From Dermatemys mawii (taxonomy: Eukaryota; Chordata; Testudines; Dermatemydidae): 64,000 nucleotides of DNA. The notes beneath the pieces were generated by a model that was not told the DNA's origin, ran no database searches, and saw only the letters and a program-made list of their open reading frames with translations. The DNA lies in NCBI GenBank assembly GCA_007922305.1, contig ML677386.1:10831830-10895829 (forward strand). The letters run 5' to 3'. Each line of letters opens with the position of its first letter. The stretch's first letter is position 1. Below are positions 37,151 to 48,880 of this stretch, one piece after another. A program made the translations under genes and the position numbers.

Positions 37151-37357
37151 AGTTGCCAGGCATCTGGTTTTCAACCGGAACACCCGATCTAAAAGGGAAC
37201 CTTCCAGCCAAGTCCAGTTGGCCACCCGCAGTGCGGCAGGCGGGTTCTGTGCCCTGCAGCTCCTGGGAAGTGGTAGCATGTCCTTCAACCTCCTAGGCAG
37301 AGGGGCTTCATGTGCTGCTCCTGACCACCAGCTCCACAACTCCCCTTGGCTAGGAAA
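37151..37357 (+). repeat. Dispersed repeat starting AGTTGCCAGGCATC
   Basis: AGTTGCCAGGCATCTGGTTT, AACACCCGATCTAAAAGGGA and CAGCTCCACAACTCCCCTTG are in the order of a common turtle repeat that I recall. The superfamily is not determined. Confidence 0.45.
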
Positions 37358-38664
37358 GCCTCAGGCTGCAAAGAGGTGATCAGAGCTGACAGTCCCTCCT
37401 CATCCATCCTATTGCCAGGGGGGAAGATTGGACTGGCTTGTGAGTGGTGAGTCTGCCCAGGGCTCCACTGTCTGTCCTGAAGGCAATCCTTATTCAACCC
37501 ATTCCTGATCCCTATTCCAAATCAAAATGGTTACTCTGACAACACTGTCAACCTCACACACAGGGCTGCGTTCAAGAATCTCTGTAAACTCCAGGAGGGT
37601 AACATGAGGGCAGCTTTAGCACAGTAGACACTGACTGACTGAGCAACAACCAGCATGTACGTGAATGAGAACTACCTCACCAGCCTCCGAAGGCTACATA
37701 CAGTGTGTCTGCCTGTTACTAATTATATTTACTGGGGGGGGGGGGGGTTAAACTTAAGATGACTCAGAAAAGAGAGAGAGAGAAAAGGCCTTTGTTGTTG
37801 TGGAAGCAGAAGGCAGTCTCCTGAGGGTGTGTGTGATACACTACTGTCACGGCATGACAATGGAAAAACTGACTGCTGAGCCAAGCCAAACCCCATAAAT
37901 CCCTAACGATATCTCTTCTGGCCCAGATTTTCTACAAGTTAGTGCCTGTACTGCATACAAAACAGCAATCAATGTGAAAGAATCTCTCTCCTCAACGAAG
38001 CCAGAGTTTAAGAGTCCAGCTGAGCCTAATATTCCACTTCATATAAAGAGATCCATTTAAAAGTCTGTTACATTAACTTAAAGGTGACAATCCGGCAGCA
38101 TCAAGATCCCATCCCCCACCTTTCCCCGCTCCATTAATATGAAGAGCAGATGGCTTAAATGAGCAGACATCATTATTAATTACAATATTGTTACACAAAC
38201 AAAGCACGCCTAACGATGTGTCAGATCCGCATTCATGTGGGACAAGAACAAAGTCTTTTTTCTTTGCCAGGTAATTCTGCCACTTCATTTAATCTGATCG
38301 GAATGTATGGGTGCCAAAGGCCTGACCTATATGTACGTATATTTACACAGGGATAGTGAACTTACTGTGAGAAAACCCTGTCTTAGCAAGTTTCCTTGGC
38401 TGCCTGCCAGCCTCTACATGTTGGGCAAGTGACCCTACCCAGTCAAGAGTTGCATCAGTCACCCCCACTCCCAGGATGTCCGGGCACAGGAGCTGGCAGC
38501 CAGGCAAGAGGCAGTAAACTGGCTTTTGAAACTGACGTTTCAAAGAACATTACAACACCCCAGATGATTTTCACTGGGTTTGTTTATTTCCTTCTCCATC
38601 CAGGAAGGCCACACAGAGTTTGAAAAGATGTTTCGTTTCTGGCAGAACAAAGAGGCTCGTCTCT
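37358..38664. other. Unassigned intergenic sequence with a G run
   Basis: No gene recognised. It holds a 14-base G run at 37734-37747 followed by an AGAGAG tract. Confidence 0.5.
37734..37747 (+). repeat. Poly-G run (14 bases)
   Basis: An uninterrupted run of G on the plus strand. Confidence 0.95.
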
Positions 38665-38765
38665 GGGGCCTGATTCTCCTTCTCACCCTCACATCAGTTT
38701 CATGCTAAAGTAACTCTACTGAGGTCCCCTGGTGTTACTCCTGACTTGCACCAGGATAAGTGGCG
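38665..38765. repeat. Palindromic repeat, copy 6
   Basis: GGGGCCTGATTCTCCTTCTC on the left, AAGTAACTCTACTGAGGTCC in the middle and GGTGTTACTCCTGACTTGCA on the right follow the family layout. Confidence 0.5.
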
Positions 38766-39135
38766 GCTGCATCAAGTCCGCAGCTGCCAATATTTAGGAG
38801 AAATATTTCTAGGGGCAATTCTCCAAATAACTTCCTCCAGTGCAGCCGGACAGGGGAAGGGGGGCGGAGAATTCAGCTACTGTGCTAGGCAGGAGACAAC
38901 TGGTGACTCATTGCTGCTCTCCCTGTCTCTGTTCTCCACGCTGTAGTAGAGGGATCAGCTGAAGCTGGGAGAATGGAGAGTCAGCCAGTTGCCAGCCTTC
39001 TGCTCACTCAACGCAGTGGCCCCAAGTGCTGCTACAGTTCAGGGATGCTGGCTGGGGTGGTCAGCACCAGGAATTGCAATGGCAAGCCCAGGACAAAACT
39101 GCCTAGAACAGGGCCATTGGCAGTTATGACAGACA

Positions 39136-39220
39136 GAGCCAAATCCTGCTCTCAGTTACCAAGGTGTAAATTTAGAGTAACTCCATCAGCTTCCATGGCT
39201 ACTCAGGATTCCCTCGGGGG
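39136..39220. repeat. Palindromic repeat, copy 7
   Basis: AGCCAAATCCTGCTCTCAGT, AGGTGTAAATTTAGAGTAAC and TCCATCAGCTTCCATGG follow the family layout. The right arm is truncated. Confidence 0.5.
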
Positions 39221-40502
39221 TTACAGAACTGAAGGAGGACAAAGAAGGGGTGCCTCAAGACAAACCCATTCGGGGACTGGGGTAGGTGGCATCAGCCTAT
39301 AACAGGTAGGGAAACTATTGCTTCTGGCATTCAGCCACTTCCACACTAAGTCACTGCTTAAAATGTGCTTCGGAAGGATGCCCATTACTCAAAACTTCCA
39401 GAAAATTCCCTTCCCCTCTTGGCAAGTCATTTTCCTCTTGCTCCTCCACGATTTCACACTGCTGTCTAATTAGAGCTGCTTCTGGACCTCGCTGGGCTCC
39501 GAGCAGCTGTCACTCCCTCCCTCTCCGGCTCCACCTCTTGTGTAAAATATTTTAAGAGGAGAGGCTAGAACTCCTGCACTTCTAATAGTACTGCCTGCAG
39601 CACAGCAAGGCCCTGATTATGCTGGCAAAGCAGGGGAGGAATGGCCACCAAAGTCAATGGGAAACATTCATCTGCAAGGGCCCCAAATTTCTAACGTACC
39701 CTCCGGGTCTGTCTGTCCTAGGATGAGCGCACACAGGTTTGCAAGCTGGCCAAACCAGTGTAGTTTTCTCGAGCCAGAGAGCAATTAGTTGGCTGCAACA
39801 TATCATATGACTTTGTTCTTAGAGTTACATTTTAACTGAGAACGTTTAACAACTATGACTTATGGGCTTCTAAAACTGGCAGCAGAAAAATGAGCTGAGG
39901 AAGTCATGGAAAAAACCCACAAGCGAGGCCATTCCATGTTATGCACAATTTCTGGGCTCTTTTTCCAATCTTCTGGGTTTTTTCGGATTGTGGAAAATAT
40001 TTTCCAGATACACAGGCCTGGCCTCACTGAGTACTTATTTATGCCAAGTTTATAAAAAGCAGCTGCAGACAGGGTTGAATGAAAGGATTACATTGCTGTC
40101 TGTCTTCCAGAAGGTGCTTCAGTTCACACCCTGTCCCAGAGAGTGAGGCTGATTTCTTAAACCTCCATGAATTTGTCACCCCCACACACAATGTGGATCT
40201 CACAACGAAAACAAACATTGTTTTGTGTGTGTACATAGCAGTGGTACCCAGCCACGGCTTATTCAGGCTTCTATCATAGGTACTAAGCTAGCTTTGCCTT
40301 CCCACCTCACAGTCCAGTCCACATTAAGCCAATATCCTGGTAGTTCTTCCCGTGGAGGGTCAGACCCTTGTATTAAACTTGGGCAATGGCAGTGGGGCTC
40401 AGTACAGAGCTTAAGCCCCACCTCCCATTCGTTGGGCATGCTCTGTCCTCAGTGGAGTTCAGGCTGCACTGAACCCCAGGGATTGCTGGATGTTGGCAGC
40501 GG
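39221..40502. other. Unassigned intergenic sequence
   Basis: No gene or element recognised. Confidence 0.5.
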
Positions 40503-40545
40503 AGGAGACCATTATGATCATCTAGTCTGACTTCTGGCAGAATGC
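40503..40545 (-). mobile_element. CR1 LINE 3' end, short fragment
   Basis: GACCATTATGATCATCTAGT and the following CTGACTTC match the reverse-complement CR1 3' end. It is flanked to the right by a (CCTTA)n-like tract. Confidence 0.65.
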
Positions 40546-40591
40546 AGCCCCTCCAATTTCAACCAGGGCGGTGGGCATAACCTGGTTGACC

Positions 40592-40619
40592 TTACCTTAC
40601 CCTAACCTTACCTTCAAGC
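40592..40619 (+). repeat. Short (CCTTA)n-like tract
   Basis: CCTTACCTTACCCTAACC and a further CTTACCTT give four to five imperfect pentamer units. Confidence 0.7.
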
Positions 40620-41139
40620 ACTGGCTTTCCAGTCTGCCTGATACACTAACGCAGTCGCCTGCAATTCCTGCCAGCCAGCCAGCTAGTTGGAAAAAAACCC
40701 AAAGTAAAGGGAGATAAAAGGGCAAGGGAGGTGGTGAACTGCAGATTGCACATTAGATTGCTGTACCCTGCTGCTTTTTGCAGTCAAACGTCTTGGAGCT
40801 GAGAATGACGGTGTTACATCAGGAATATCGGTCAAGACAATATTTCCTGGCAATTGTTTGAGAAAAGCTTTTCTCACAGCTAATTGCTCCCAGGAGGCTG
40901 CATTTTCTCTGTTTTTAGAAGGAGAGTGATTAAGAAAAGGGTTTTAAACCTCTGCACCCTGCCACGGGACAAAGAACGCGGGGGGGGGGAGAGTGGGACA
41001 CAACAGCTGTAATGTTCTATTAAATGATTTTGTTCTGTTCTCTGGATGGGGTGGTGGGTGGAATCATCAGTTTGGATGAGATAAATACAGAAAAAAACAA
41101 GAATTTTACAGGAAAAAGAGACTCCCAACTAGCAGAGTG

Positions 41140-41391
41140 TCACAGTGCCACCTAGTGGCCATGGCGCCAGGAGAGCCCCCAAAACCTGCCACTGCACGCT
41201 CACTCCCTGCACTGGGAATGCGGGTGACTGGGCCAAATCTGAGTGGCACTGTGACCCTGGGCACCAGGGCTGCTGCAGGGCAAGTACAGGGTGGGCTCGC
41301 TCTCCAACAACCCCTCCCCAATTGTACGTTTGCCTAGGGCCCTGAGGCCCATCTAGAACCTGGGTTGGGACCTGCCGTTTGGGAAATCCTG
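41140..41391. mobile_element. Probable hAT remnant (right end only)
   Basis: The right end GTTTGGGAAATCCTG followed by CTTTAACC looks like a hAT terminus and target site. Internal GGGCCCTGAGGCCCATCTAG and AACCTGGGTTGGGACC fit. No left end was found. Confidence 0.4.
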
Positions 41392-41999
41392 CTTTAACCC
41401 ACACTCCTCTGGTGCATGGGCCGTGCTGCCACCTTCCTCAGAGAGCCCAAAGCCTTGACCCTGTGTGAGCATTGCCAGCTTCCCCGGCTGCCAAAATACA
41501 GGCAAAACAACAAGGTGCATGTTTGTCCATAAGCCATATTCCATGTCAGCAGGTCCGGGCGGGGAGAGTTTGAAAAGAAAGGTGAAAAGAGGGAAGGGGG
41601 GGGGGCAGTGAAAGCAGAGGCCTAAGGCACCAACACTTTTTTAATAAAAGTTTAGTGGGGAACCCAAAAGACACCTTCAGCTATGAGAGACCCAGGGACA
41701 TAAACACAGATTAATAAGGTCCAAGCCGGAGTCCCTGTCACCAGTTTTATTGAAAATCTGCTGCCCACGGTGATAAACATTGATCGGCAAAAGGATTATC
41801 ACTATGCAGTGTAATGAAAGATGTTATCAGTCCTGCTGGAAACATTCTGGAGGCAATGCAGCATAGGGGACACTTCTGCAGAGACTCATAACCAATATGG
41901 TCTTGGAAGCAACCAAAATGAAGAGAGAAATTAACTATACAGAGGCCAGTTGTTTTTCCTGCACACCATTTTATGACCCAGAGCAAGGGAAAGGAAATA
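41392..41999. other. Unassigned intergenic sequence
   Basis: Contains a 10-base G run at 41596-41605. No gene recognised. Confidence 0.5.
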
Positions 42000-42141
42000 A
42001 GATAATAATAAATTCCACTTACATAGCCCCTTGCATCCAAGGTTCTTAATGCATTTTAGTCTCTGTGGTGAATTATTACACTCATTTATAGATGGAGAAA
42101 CTGAGCCACACAGTGGTTTATCCAGGCTCATGCAGTGAGTC
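42000..42141 (-). repeat. MIR/CORE-type SINE fragment
   Basis: TTTATAGATGGAGAAACTGA, GCCACACAGTGGTTTATCCA and GGCTCATGCAGTGAGTC read as reverse-complement MIR. The left part (ATAGCCCCTTGCATCC) is the tail side. Confidence 0.6.
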
Positions 42142-42239
42142 AATTCATAGAGCAGAAGGGACCGTTAGATCATCTAGTCTGACCTCCTACATATCACAGA
42201 CAATTAATTTTCACTCAGTTACACCTGTGCTTTCTAAGC

Positions 42240-42604
42240 CATTGGTTCTCAACCAGGGGTACATCAACTCATTGAGATATTTGCCAGGCTAAGTAAAAAG
42301 CACTAGCAAAATCAATACAAACTAAAATTTCATACAGACAATGACTTGTTTACACTGCTCTATGTACTGTACCCTCACATGAAGTACAATCTTTATATTC
42401 CAAGTGACCTTGTTTACAATTATATGGTAAAAAGGAGAAAGGGAGCGTTTTTCAGTAACACAGTGCTGTGACACAATCAGATATAAAAACACAAAAGCGT
42501 AAGGCAAGAGTTTTAAAGTGAGGTGTAACTTGGGGGGGCGGGTACACAAGCCAAATCAGACTCCTGAAAGGGGTACAGTAGTCTGGAAAGGTTGAGAGGC
42601 ACTG
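42240..42604 (+). mobile_element. hAT-type MITE (365 bp) nested in CR1
   Basis: Termini are CATTGGTTCTCAACC and GGTTGAGAGGCACTG. Flanks TTCTAAGC (42232-42239) and GTCTAAGC (42605-42612) form an 8-bp TSD with one mismatch. The interior carries AAAAAGCACTAGC and CAATGACTTGTTTACACTGC, with no transposase. Confidence 0.88.
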
Positions 42605-42924
42605 GTCTAAGCCCAGAAACTTGTCCTTCACACAAGCATATCTTCTTTTAATCTTAACTCCAAGGCATAAAGAACATCTACCACTTCCAGTGGTTAGTCA
42701 CCTGTGACAGTACTTATACACTGTAATCAAGTCACCTTGATTTTTTTTTTATAAACTAAATAGATTGAGCTCATTAAGTGTCTCACTATGAGAAATTTTC
42801 TCTAGCCTTTGAATCATTTTTGTAGCTCTTCTCTGCATCCTCTCCAATTTCAAGATCTTTTTAAAAATGTAGGCAGAAGACCTGCACTCAGTATTCTATT
42901 ATTGATCTCATTGCTGCCATATAT

Positions 42925-43296
42925 TAGTGTTTCTCAAACTATCTGATCTGGCAGACCGGCAATTTTTTTCCAATGCACCAGGGACTGGTACCAAAGACCA
43001 GGGGTGGGGTCTTTATATGCAAAGGAGTGGGGTAAGCACGCGCTCGCATGTCTCATGCAAAACATGCTGTAGCGCTATGGCATACTTATCACTATTATAA
43101 TACATACTTCTGAAAACCTAATATTATTCTATATTGTCAACTTTATCAACTGATAATTATTCTTGATGGAATTCCGGTGCGATTTTTAAATTATACTATT
43201 CTTTCTTTCCTTCTTTCCTGGAAACTCGCCACAGACCAGCAGCCGATGGCTCGCAGACTGGCACTGGTCCGCGGACCACCACTTTGAGTAGCACTG
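42925..43296 (+). mobile_element. hAT-type MITE (372 bp) nested in CR1
   Basis: Termini are TAGTGTTTCTCAAAC and TTTGAGTAGCACTG. A perfect 8-bp TSD CCATATAT lies at 42917-42924 and 43297-43304. Internal GGACTGGTACCAAAGACC and CAGACTGGCACTGGTCCGCG fit a hAT family with paired GGCACTGGTCC motifs. No ORF. Confidence 0.9.
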
Positions 43297-43808
43297 CCAT
43301 ATATAGAGGTAAAAGTATCTCACTCCTCCCCTGTTTATACAGCCCAGGATCACATTAGCCCTTCTTGTCACAGCCGCTGCTCATGTTGACTTGTTTGCCC
43401 TTTATGACCCCTAACTCCCTTTCAGAGTCACTTCTTTCAGCATACAGGTCCCCATTCTGTAGGTCTAGCTTGCACTCTTTGTTCCTAGATTTGTAACATT
43501 GCATTTAGCTATATTAAAGTGCATGTTGTTTGAATAGGCCCAGCTGACCAAGCGGTCCAGCTCAATCTGTGTAACTGCCCTGTCCTCACCATGATATACC
43601 ATGTGGCCATCTTTGTGTCATCCACCAATTTGATCAGGAGTGATTTTATATTTATTTCCAGATCATTGTTGAATAGTGTTAGACCTAGCGCTGATCCTGG
43701 TGGAACCCCCATGAGAAACACCCGATTCGATGTTGATTCTCCATTGACAACTACTTTTGAGATCAGTAAGTGAGCCAGTTCTCAGTCCATTTAACTATTG
43801 TATAGTGC

Positions 43809-44349
43809 TAATTCTGCAATCAGAATGGCTGAGCTGGGACTAGGACCCAGAATCCCCTGCCCTAACCACTAAACCCACTTGGATTAAAAATAACCTTTGG
43901 AGGGCTGCATTATTTGGAGGAAATGTTGCCTAGTGATGAGGGTAGGTCAATGGCTGTGAGGATTTCTGCAATCCAGTGCCTGGCTCTGCCACTAACTTAC
44001 TATGTTGTTTTGGGAGTTGGGTGCCTAGCTCCTATTAGTGCCTTTTAAAACCTCCCCCTAAACTCCATGTCCCCCTTGCCTGTCTGTATAATGGGTACCC
44101 CACTTTACAGGGACACTGTGAAGCCTAATAAATAAAACTTTATAGACTCATTGGCATTCCTGTGGGATGAAAGGTGCTATCAAACTGCAAAATACTGTTA
44201 GATGTTTTTGAAAGCACACTGGTTATAAAAATTATGTGCACAGTGTTGCAATTGTAAGGTTGCTTATAAACTGTTCTCTACTGTATTACTGAAGTTTTAC
44301 ACCAAGGTAATTGTGATTTTATTGTATCTCATAGTATTTGATGTTTAAT
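43809..44349 (+). repeat. MIR/CORE-SINE fragments
   Basis: GACTAGGACCCAGAATCCCC (43837-43856) is a minus-strand MIR head. From 43965 to 44195 a plus-strand copy is visible (CAGTGCCTGGCTCTGCCACT, TGTCTGTATAATGGGTACCC, GGGATGAAAGGTGCTATCAA), with a short palindromic repeat (GAGTTGGGTGCCTAGCTCC) inserted near 44015-44060. Confidence 0.5.
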
Positions 44350-44597
44350 AGAAAATCCCAGCTTCTGGGGACAAGGGATTCAGGGAGAATCTCAGCTCCT
44401 ATTATTATTATTTTTTAAAGCAAGATCCTGGCCATCATCTTTGTGGAGAAAATCATGAAGCTGTGACTTGAGTGCCCCCTACACACTCAGTAGAAAGAAC
44501 CCGCCATTTTATTATTTTAAAAAGTCTCATATTTTTTAAGCCAACCTTGTGATTCATTGAGGCCTGACGATTTTGGAACATTGGGAGTTGGCATCAC
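44350..44597 (+). mobile_element. Non-autonomous DNA transposon (GTTGCCAAC family, copy 2, left end missing)
   Basis: AAATCCCAGCTTCTGGGGAC, AAGCCAACCTTGTGATTCAT and the right end TTGGAACATTGGGAGTTGGC parallel the copy at 10300-10597. The left terminus is absent. Confidence 0.55.
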
Positions 44598-47500
44598 CCT
44601 GGCCTCACTCCCCACTGAAATCAACAGGTTTCATCAGTCTAAAACTGGAGCATCAGAGGAGAAGCAGGCCTTAGAGGGCTAACCCCTAAGTTACAGAAAT
44701 GGTAGCCATCAGACAATGGCCCCATTCACTGTATAATCACATTGTCCTCACCCTTACCGGCACCGTTCCTGTGTTACTGTCCCATCCTCCTGTTTCTGAG
44801 GCCAACAGAACATCGCCTGGATGCAGCCATGCAGAACAAGTTACAGGCTCAGGGCCTGTAGCTGTAAACTCCTGGGGGCTGGGAGTTCATGACAATCTGT
44901 TCTGTCCAGGGCCATCCACAGCTTGGTGGGACCTAAGTTTAAAAAAAAAAATCTTCCAAGGTTGAAGACCAGTAGTTCACAGAAGCTGGAAAACAAATAG
45001 AAGCTGGTCATTGGTTCTGGCAAGTGAATTGTGATGTGTGAGAGGTGGGTAAGCTGATAACACTGCAAAAACAGGGAAAAGCAAATCAAATGTGAATCAG
45101 CTGCTCTCCCCTACTGGTTATGTAAATTGACTATATGGCTTGTCTCTACCACACGCACCTAGATACAAAACACTGGCTTTTGTATTGCCTAGCAGACACC
45201 CAGACTGAGGGCTATCAGCAAACAGGAACAGAGAAGGCAGCTGGGAATGGGAGGTGGCGGCGGGGGGGCAGAGGAGGAGAGAGCGAGCTGCTTTTCTTTA
45301 GTCTATACAAAGATTTCTGTCACCTCTGTTTCAGGCGTGCAGAATGCTGCTGGAACAAACAATGAGAGAGCCCCAGATCTGTGTGTGGTGAAGGTAAATT
45401 TGAGTCTGAAAGGAGTGCTGTACCTACCCAGCATGAGTCATCAATTAGACATGTTAGAGGTGAGTTAAATAGTTAGCAGCTTTTATTGAGAACATGGTTG
45501 CTCATGATTCCCTTTCCTCCACTTCTAGATTTAAACTGGCCACTGCATTACAATTAGTGGCTTTGTACAATAATTCTGTGGACTTAGTCACCACAGATGA
45601 AAAGCACAGTCTTCCCAATGGACCAGTATAAAATACAGCACAAGCTGCTGGAGCTCCAGCAAACAACTTGACTTTCACACAGGCAAATGTCACCTTTTTA
45701 AACAGATTCCCACCCCCACCCCCGCATCTCTTTTGTTTTCTACTAACGAGTTTAATGGTTAATATACCCACAAATGTGCCTCAGGACTCGTACAGAGAAC
45801 CCACCTCCAGACCTGAGCAGGTATGTACATTTCCTTCCCCACTGTCAAGACTGGGTGCCATTGTGGCTGAAGTTTTTGCAAGTTCACTGCTACCAACTAA
45901 AAACACCAACTCATTTCACACTGGCCCCTGAACAGGGCCTGAGAGCTAAGACCTCGCAGTCACTAGCAGTTTAGTTTGGATTTAAACCAGCCACTGTATC
46001 TCATTACCAATCCCCAACACCATCCCCGTCCTTCACGTTTCACCACTTTGGCACACACCACAGCGTCTCTGCTCCTCCCCAGTTTCACACAGACACGCAG
46101 GGAAAGAGGAGCTGTTGTGTTCAATTGTTTTCCTTTAAGGACTGTTTGGCATCTTTCATGAACAATAAGTTTTCAGAGACTTTTCAGTCTCCCCACCCCT
46201 GCCAAAAAAATGCTACCAGTAAGGAAACTGGGGGCCCACCTGCTACTTGAACTGTGGCTCTCTGCTACTGGAAGTAAGGGAGAATCAGCGTTTGCTGTTT
46301 GGGATTAAGCCATATCACATTCCCAGCTCTATTTTGGCAGAGTTCCTGCCCCCTTGCAATCGATTGGTAAGCAAGGGTTTGGGTTGGTTTTGCTAGAAAA
46401 GCAGTTTTTAGGTTCATGAAAATATAGACGAACCCAATAGGCTGAAGAGCCAAAACTACACCCCACCAGAATTGAACTCTGCACTGACTCCAGTGGGAGC
46501 GGGGGGTGTCGATGGTTTTGCTCTTACCTCTGCAAATCCATCCCGTGGGACACATGCAGCACTGGCACAAATGTGTGTCAGGATGTAAAATTGTGGTGCA
46601 CCGTAACACAACCCAAGAGGCTTTTAAATACAGAATGTTTGCAATGTAAGGCACTACATTACACACATGGATGTACATGAGTGCCCTCTGCTGCTTAGAC
46701 GCAGCCCTGCACAAAGCATGTGTTTGCAGTTAGCTGGAGGCTGACAAAGATAAGCCAGCAATTCACACCCCGGAGGGTTGTGGGGTGGGTACAGCGTGCT
46801 GCTCCCTACTTCTATTCTCCATGTGTGAAAGCCACCTGAGCTCTTTCTGCACCTTTGGGTGGCTCTAGGGCAGGTTCACAGGCTCCAGCAACCTACTACT
46901 GGCCCCAGCTTTGGTCCTCAACTCAGCAGCGAGAGCACGTGTGGGCTGGCTTTTTTGGCTACCTCCAGCCTGAGTAGCACATGGCCATTTGACAGGCCTG
47001 GGAAATACACAAGAGCCACAAGCCAAGGAAAAGGACAAAACCAGTAAGGACCCCAAGTCAAGAGGAGCAATAGATAACAGGCAGGAGAAACACTATAAAA
47101 GAGACAGTAGCAACTGTGAATGGGGCTGCTGGGGAGCACACATCTACCGATCGATTGTAAGGGGGCAGGAGCTCTGACAAGACAGAACTAAGAACTAGTG
47201 ATATGGTTTAATCCCCAACAGCCAACGCAGATTCTCCCTTATTTCCAGTAGCAGAAGTCTACAGTTCAGGTAGCAGGCGGGCCGCGCTTTCCTTATTGGT
47301 GGAGGTTCTAGGCAGGGATGGGGAGACTGAAAGGATAGTACTTCATTGTTCAGAAAAGGTACCAAACAATTCTTAAAGGAAAACAATTGCCTTTAAAATC
47401 TGTGACTGAAATATCTATCTATATATCTCCTGTAAAAAGCAGGGAAGGAAGTGGGAAATATGGGATTTGCTTCTTAAGTACAGTGGGTAAAATCTTCATC

Positions 47501-47614
47501 AGTGCCTAAGCCCCATGGAAAGTCAATAGGACGAAGCTGCTTTTGAGGATATTACTTCCCCCTTATCTAGCCCCGTGAGATAGAGGAGGGCACACCACCT
47601 ACTACTGTACATTG
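44598..47614. other. Unassigned intergenic sequence
   Basis: No gene recognised. The 149-residue minus-strand ORF at 46265-46714 has no recognisable domain, splice context or homology that I can name. Confidence 0.5.
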
Positions 47615-47933
47615 GCAGTTCCACCTCTGTGGAACTTATTGCCAGATGTTGTGAAGGCCAAAACTATAATGAGGTTCAAAAAGATAATTAGATAAGTTTG
47701 TGGAGGATAGGTCCAACCATGGCTATTAACCCATATGGTCATGCAACCCTATGCTCTGAGTGTCCCTAGCCTCTGACTGTCAGCAGCTGAGAGTGAACAA
47801 GGCATGGATCATTTGATAACTACCCTGTTCTGTTCATTCCCTCTGAAGCACCTGGAATTGGCCACTGTTGGAAGACAGGATGCTGGGCTAGAAGAATCAT
47901 TGATCTGAGTCCCTATGACCATTCTTATGTTCT
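47615..47933 (+). mobile_element. Old CR1-type LINE 3' end
   Basis: CCTCTGTGGAACTTATTGCC, GAGGTTCAAAAAGATAATTA, CCCTCTGAAGCACCTGGAAT, TGGCCACTGTTGGAAGACAG and the end TATGACCATTCTTATGTTCT follow the 3' region of an old CR1 subfamily. Confidence 0.8.
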
Positions 47934-48177
47934 CAAGCTCCATTTACACATGTGGTTGGCACTGGCTTAACTAAAGGTATGATTTTAAATAAGTCTGTTT
48001 AAATCAATGCAACTTTGTCTGACAACTTTTAAATACATGTTAACCTGGCTAACATCAATTTATTTTATTCTTTTAAATTTACAGAAACAAATATAACATA
48101 ATCAGGTTTAAATGGAGAAAAACATCTATACCGAGGTTTGCACCAGTTTAACAGTGCAAGAGTGCCTGGCCAAGCCC
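47934..48177. mobile_element. Harbinger-like MITE (about 244 bp)
   Basis: Left ATTTACACATGTGGTTGGCA with GGCTTAACTAAAGGTATGA; right GGTTTGCACCAGTTTAACAG with GCCTGGCCAAGCCC. The arms are inverted relative to each other. It abuts the CR1 tail on the left. Confidence 0.6.
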
Positions 48178-48744
48178 AGAGGACACCACAAAGTCCTGTA
48201 ACAAAACCAGGAACTGTTAAGAGTAGATGTCAAGATTTTTAAAGTCATGGATACCTGAGAGAGTCTCCCCCCCCCCCGCAAGCTCTGTGTAACCTAAAGT
48301 GTGAATTTAAATTGATAATTATACCAGCCAATTCATATGGACACGTGTTTGAAATTCACATTTCAAGAGGAAGTAAATACTATGCAAAGAAAAGTAACTT
48401 GTATCCAAGTCAAATTAAAGAAACAGCACAGCCCAACTGGCTTTGACTAATGCATTTGCAATATGGATACTGAATTTTATCCAGTAGAATATTTTTACCT
48501 GACAATAATTGGGCAAGACAAAAGTCAGGCTAAATGGAGAGCAAGCTACATCCGTCTTCCTATCTGAGAGGTTTTTGCCTCCCATTTTACACAGAAACAA
48601 TTACATGCAGTATTTAGTGTTCGAGCAATCACAAGATTAGCAAACTTTATTGGGAAAAGAGATACCCGTGAATTTTAAGGCACAAACTACTGCATAATTG
48701 TAAGTCTACTGGCTAAAGCACATCACAAGTTGTCAGACCTATTG
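48178..48744. other. Unassigned intergenic sequence
   Basis: No gene recognised. It contains an 11-base C run at 48267-48277. Confidence 0.5.
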
Positions 48745-48880
48745 CTCTTTCCAGCTGTAGTAACTGGCTTACTGAGTAATCTTGGGGAAGTCACTTAACC
48801 TGTCAGTGCTTCAGTTTACCCACTTCTGTAGTTATTGAGATCTCTGGCTGAAACACTATGTAAGTTCAAAGTACCGTATT
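48745..48880 (+). repeat. MIR-type SINE fragment
   Basis: AATCTTGGGGAAGTCACTTA, ACCTGTCAGTGCTTCAGTTT and the tail around AACACTATGTAAGTTCAAA. Confidence 0.6.

Larger units (their letters stand above)
42145..43808 (-). mobile_element. CR1 LINE with RT remnant, split by two hAT insertions
   Basis: Outside the two insertions, about 0.9 kb of one CR1 runs in order on the minus strand. The RT region at 43509-43721 reads GVPPGSALGLTLFNNDLE and LLIKLVDDTKM, matching the GVPQGS and ADDTK motifs with Val for the usual Ala. Next, at about 43330-43371, is RRANVILGCINRG, then TGTAATCAAGTCACCTTGAT (42722-42741) and the 3' end with GACCGTTAGATCATCTAGTC (42160-42179). The pieces 42145-42239, 42613-42916 and 43305-43808 resume exactly across each insertion. 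The 5' part is missing. Confidence 0.88.

Noticed and set aside
43509..43721. RT-like reading frame as a host gene
   Set aside because: The motifs are those of CR1 reverse transcriptase and lie within a truncated, interrupted LINE.
46265..46714. Open frame of 149 residues on the minus strand
   Set aside because: No recognisable domain, no splice context and odd composition. Treated as chance.
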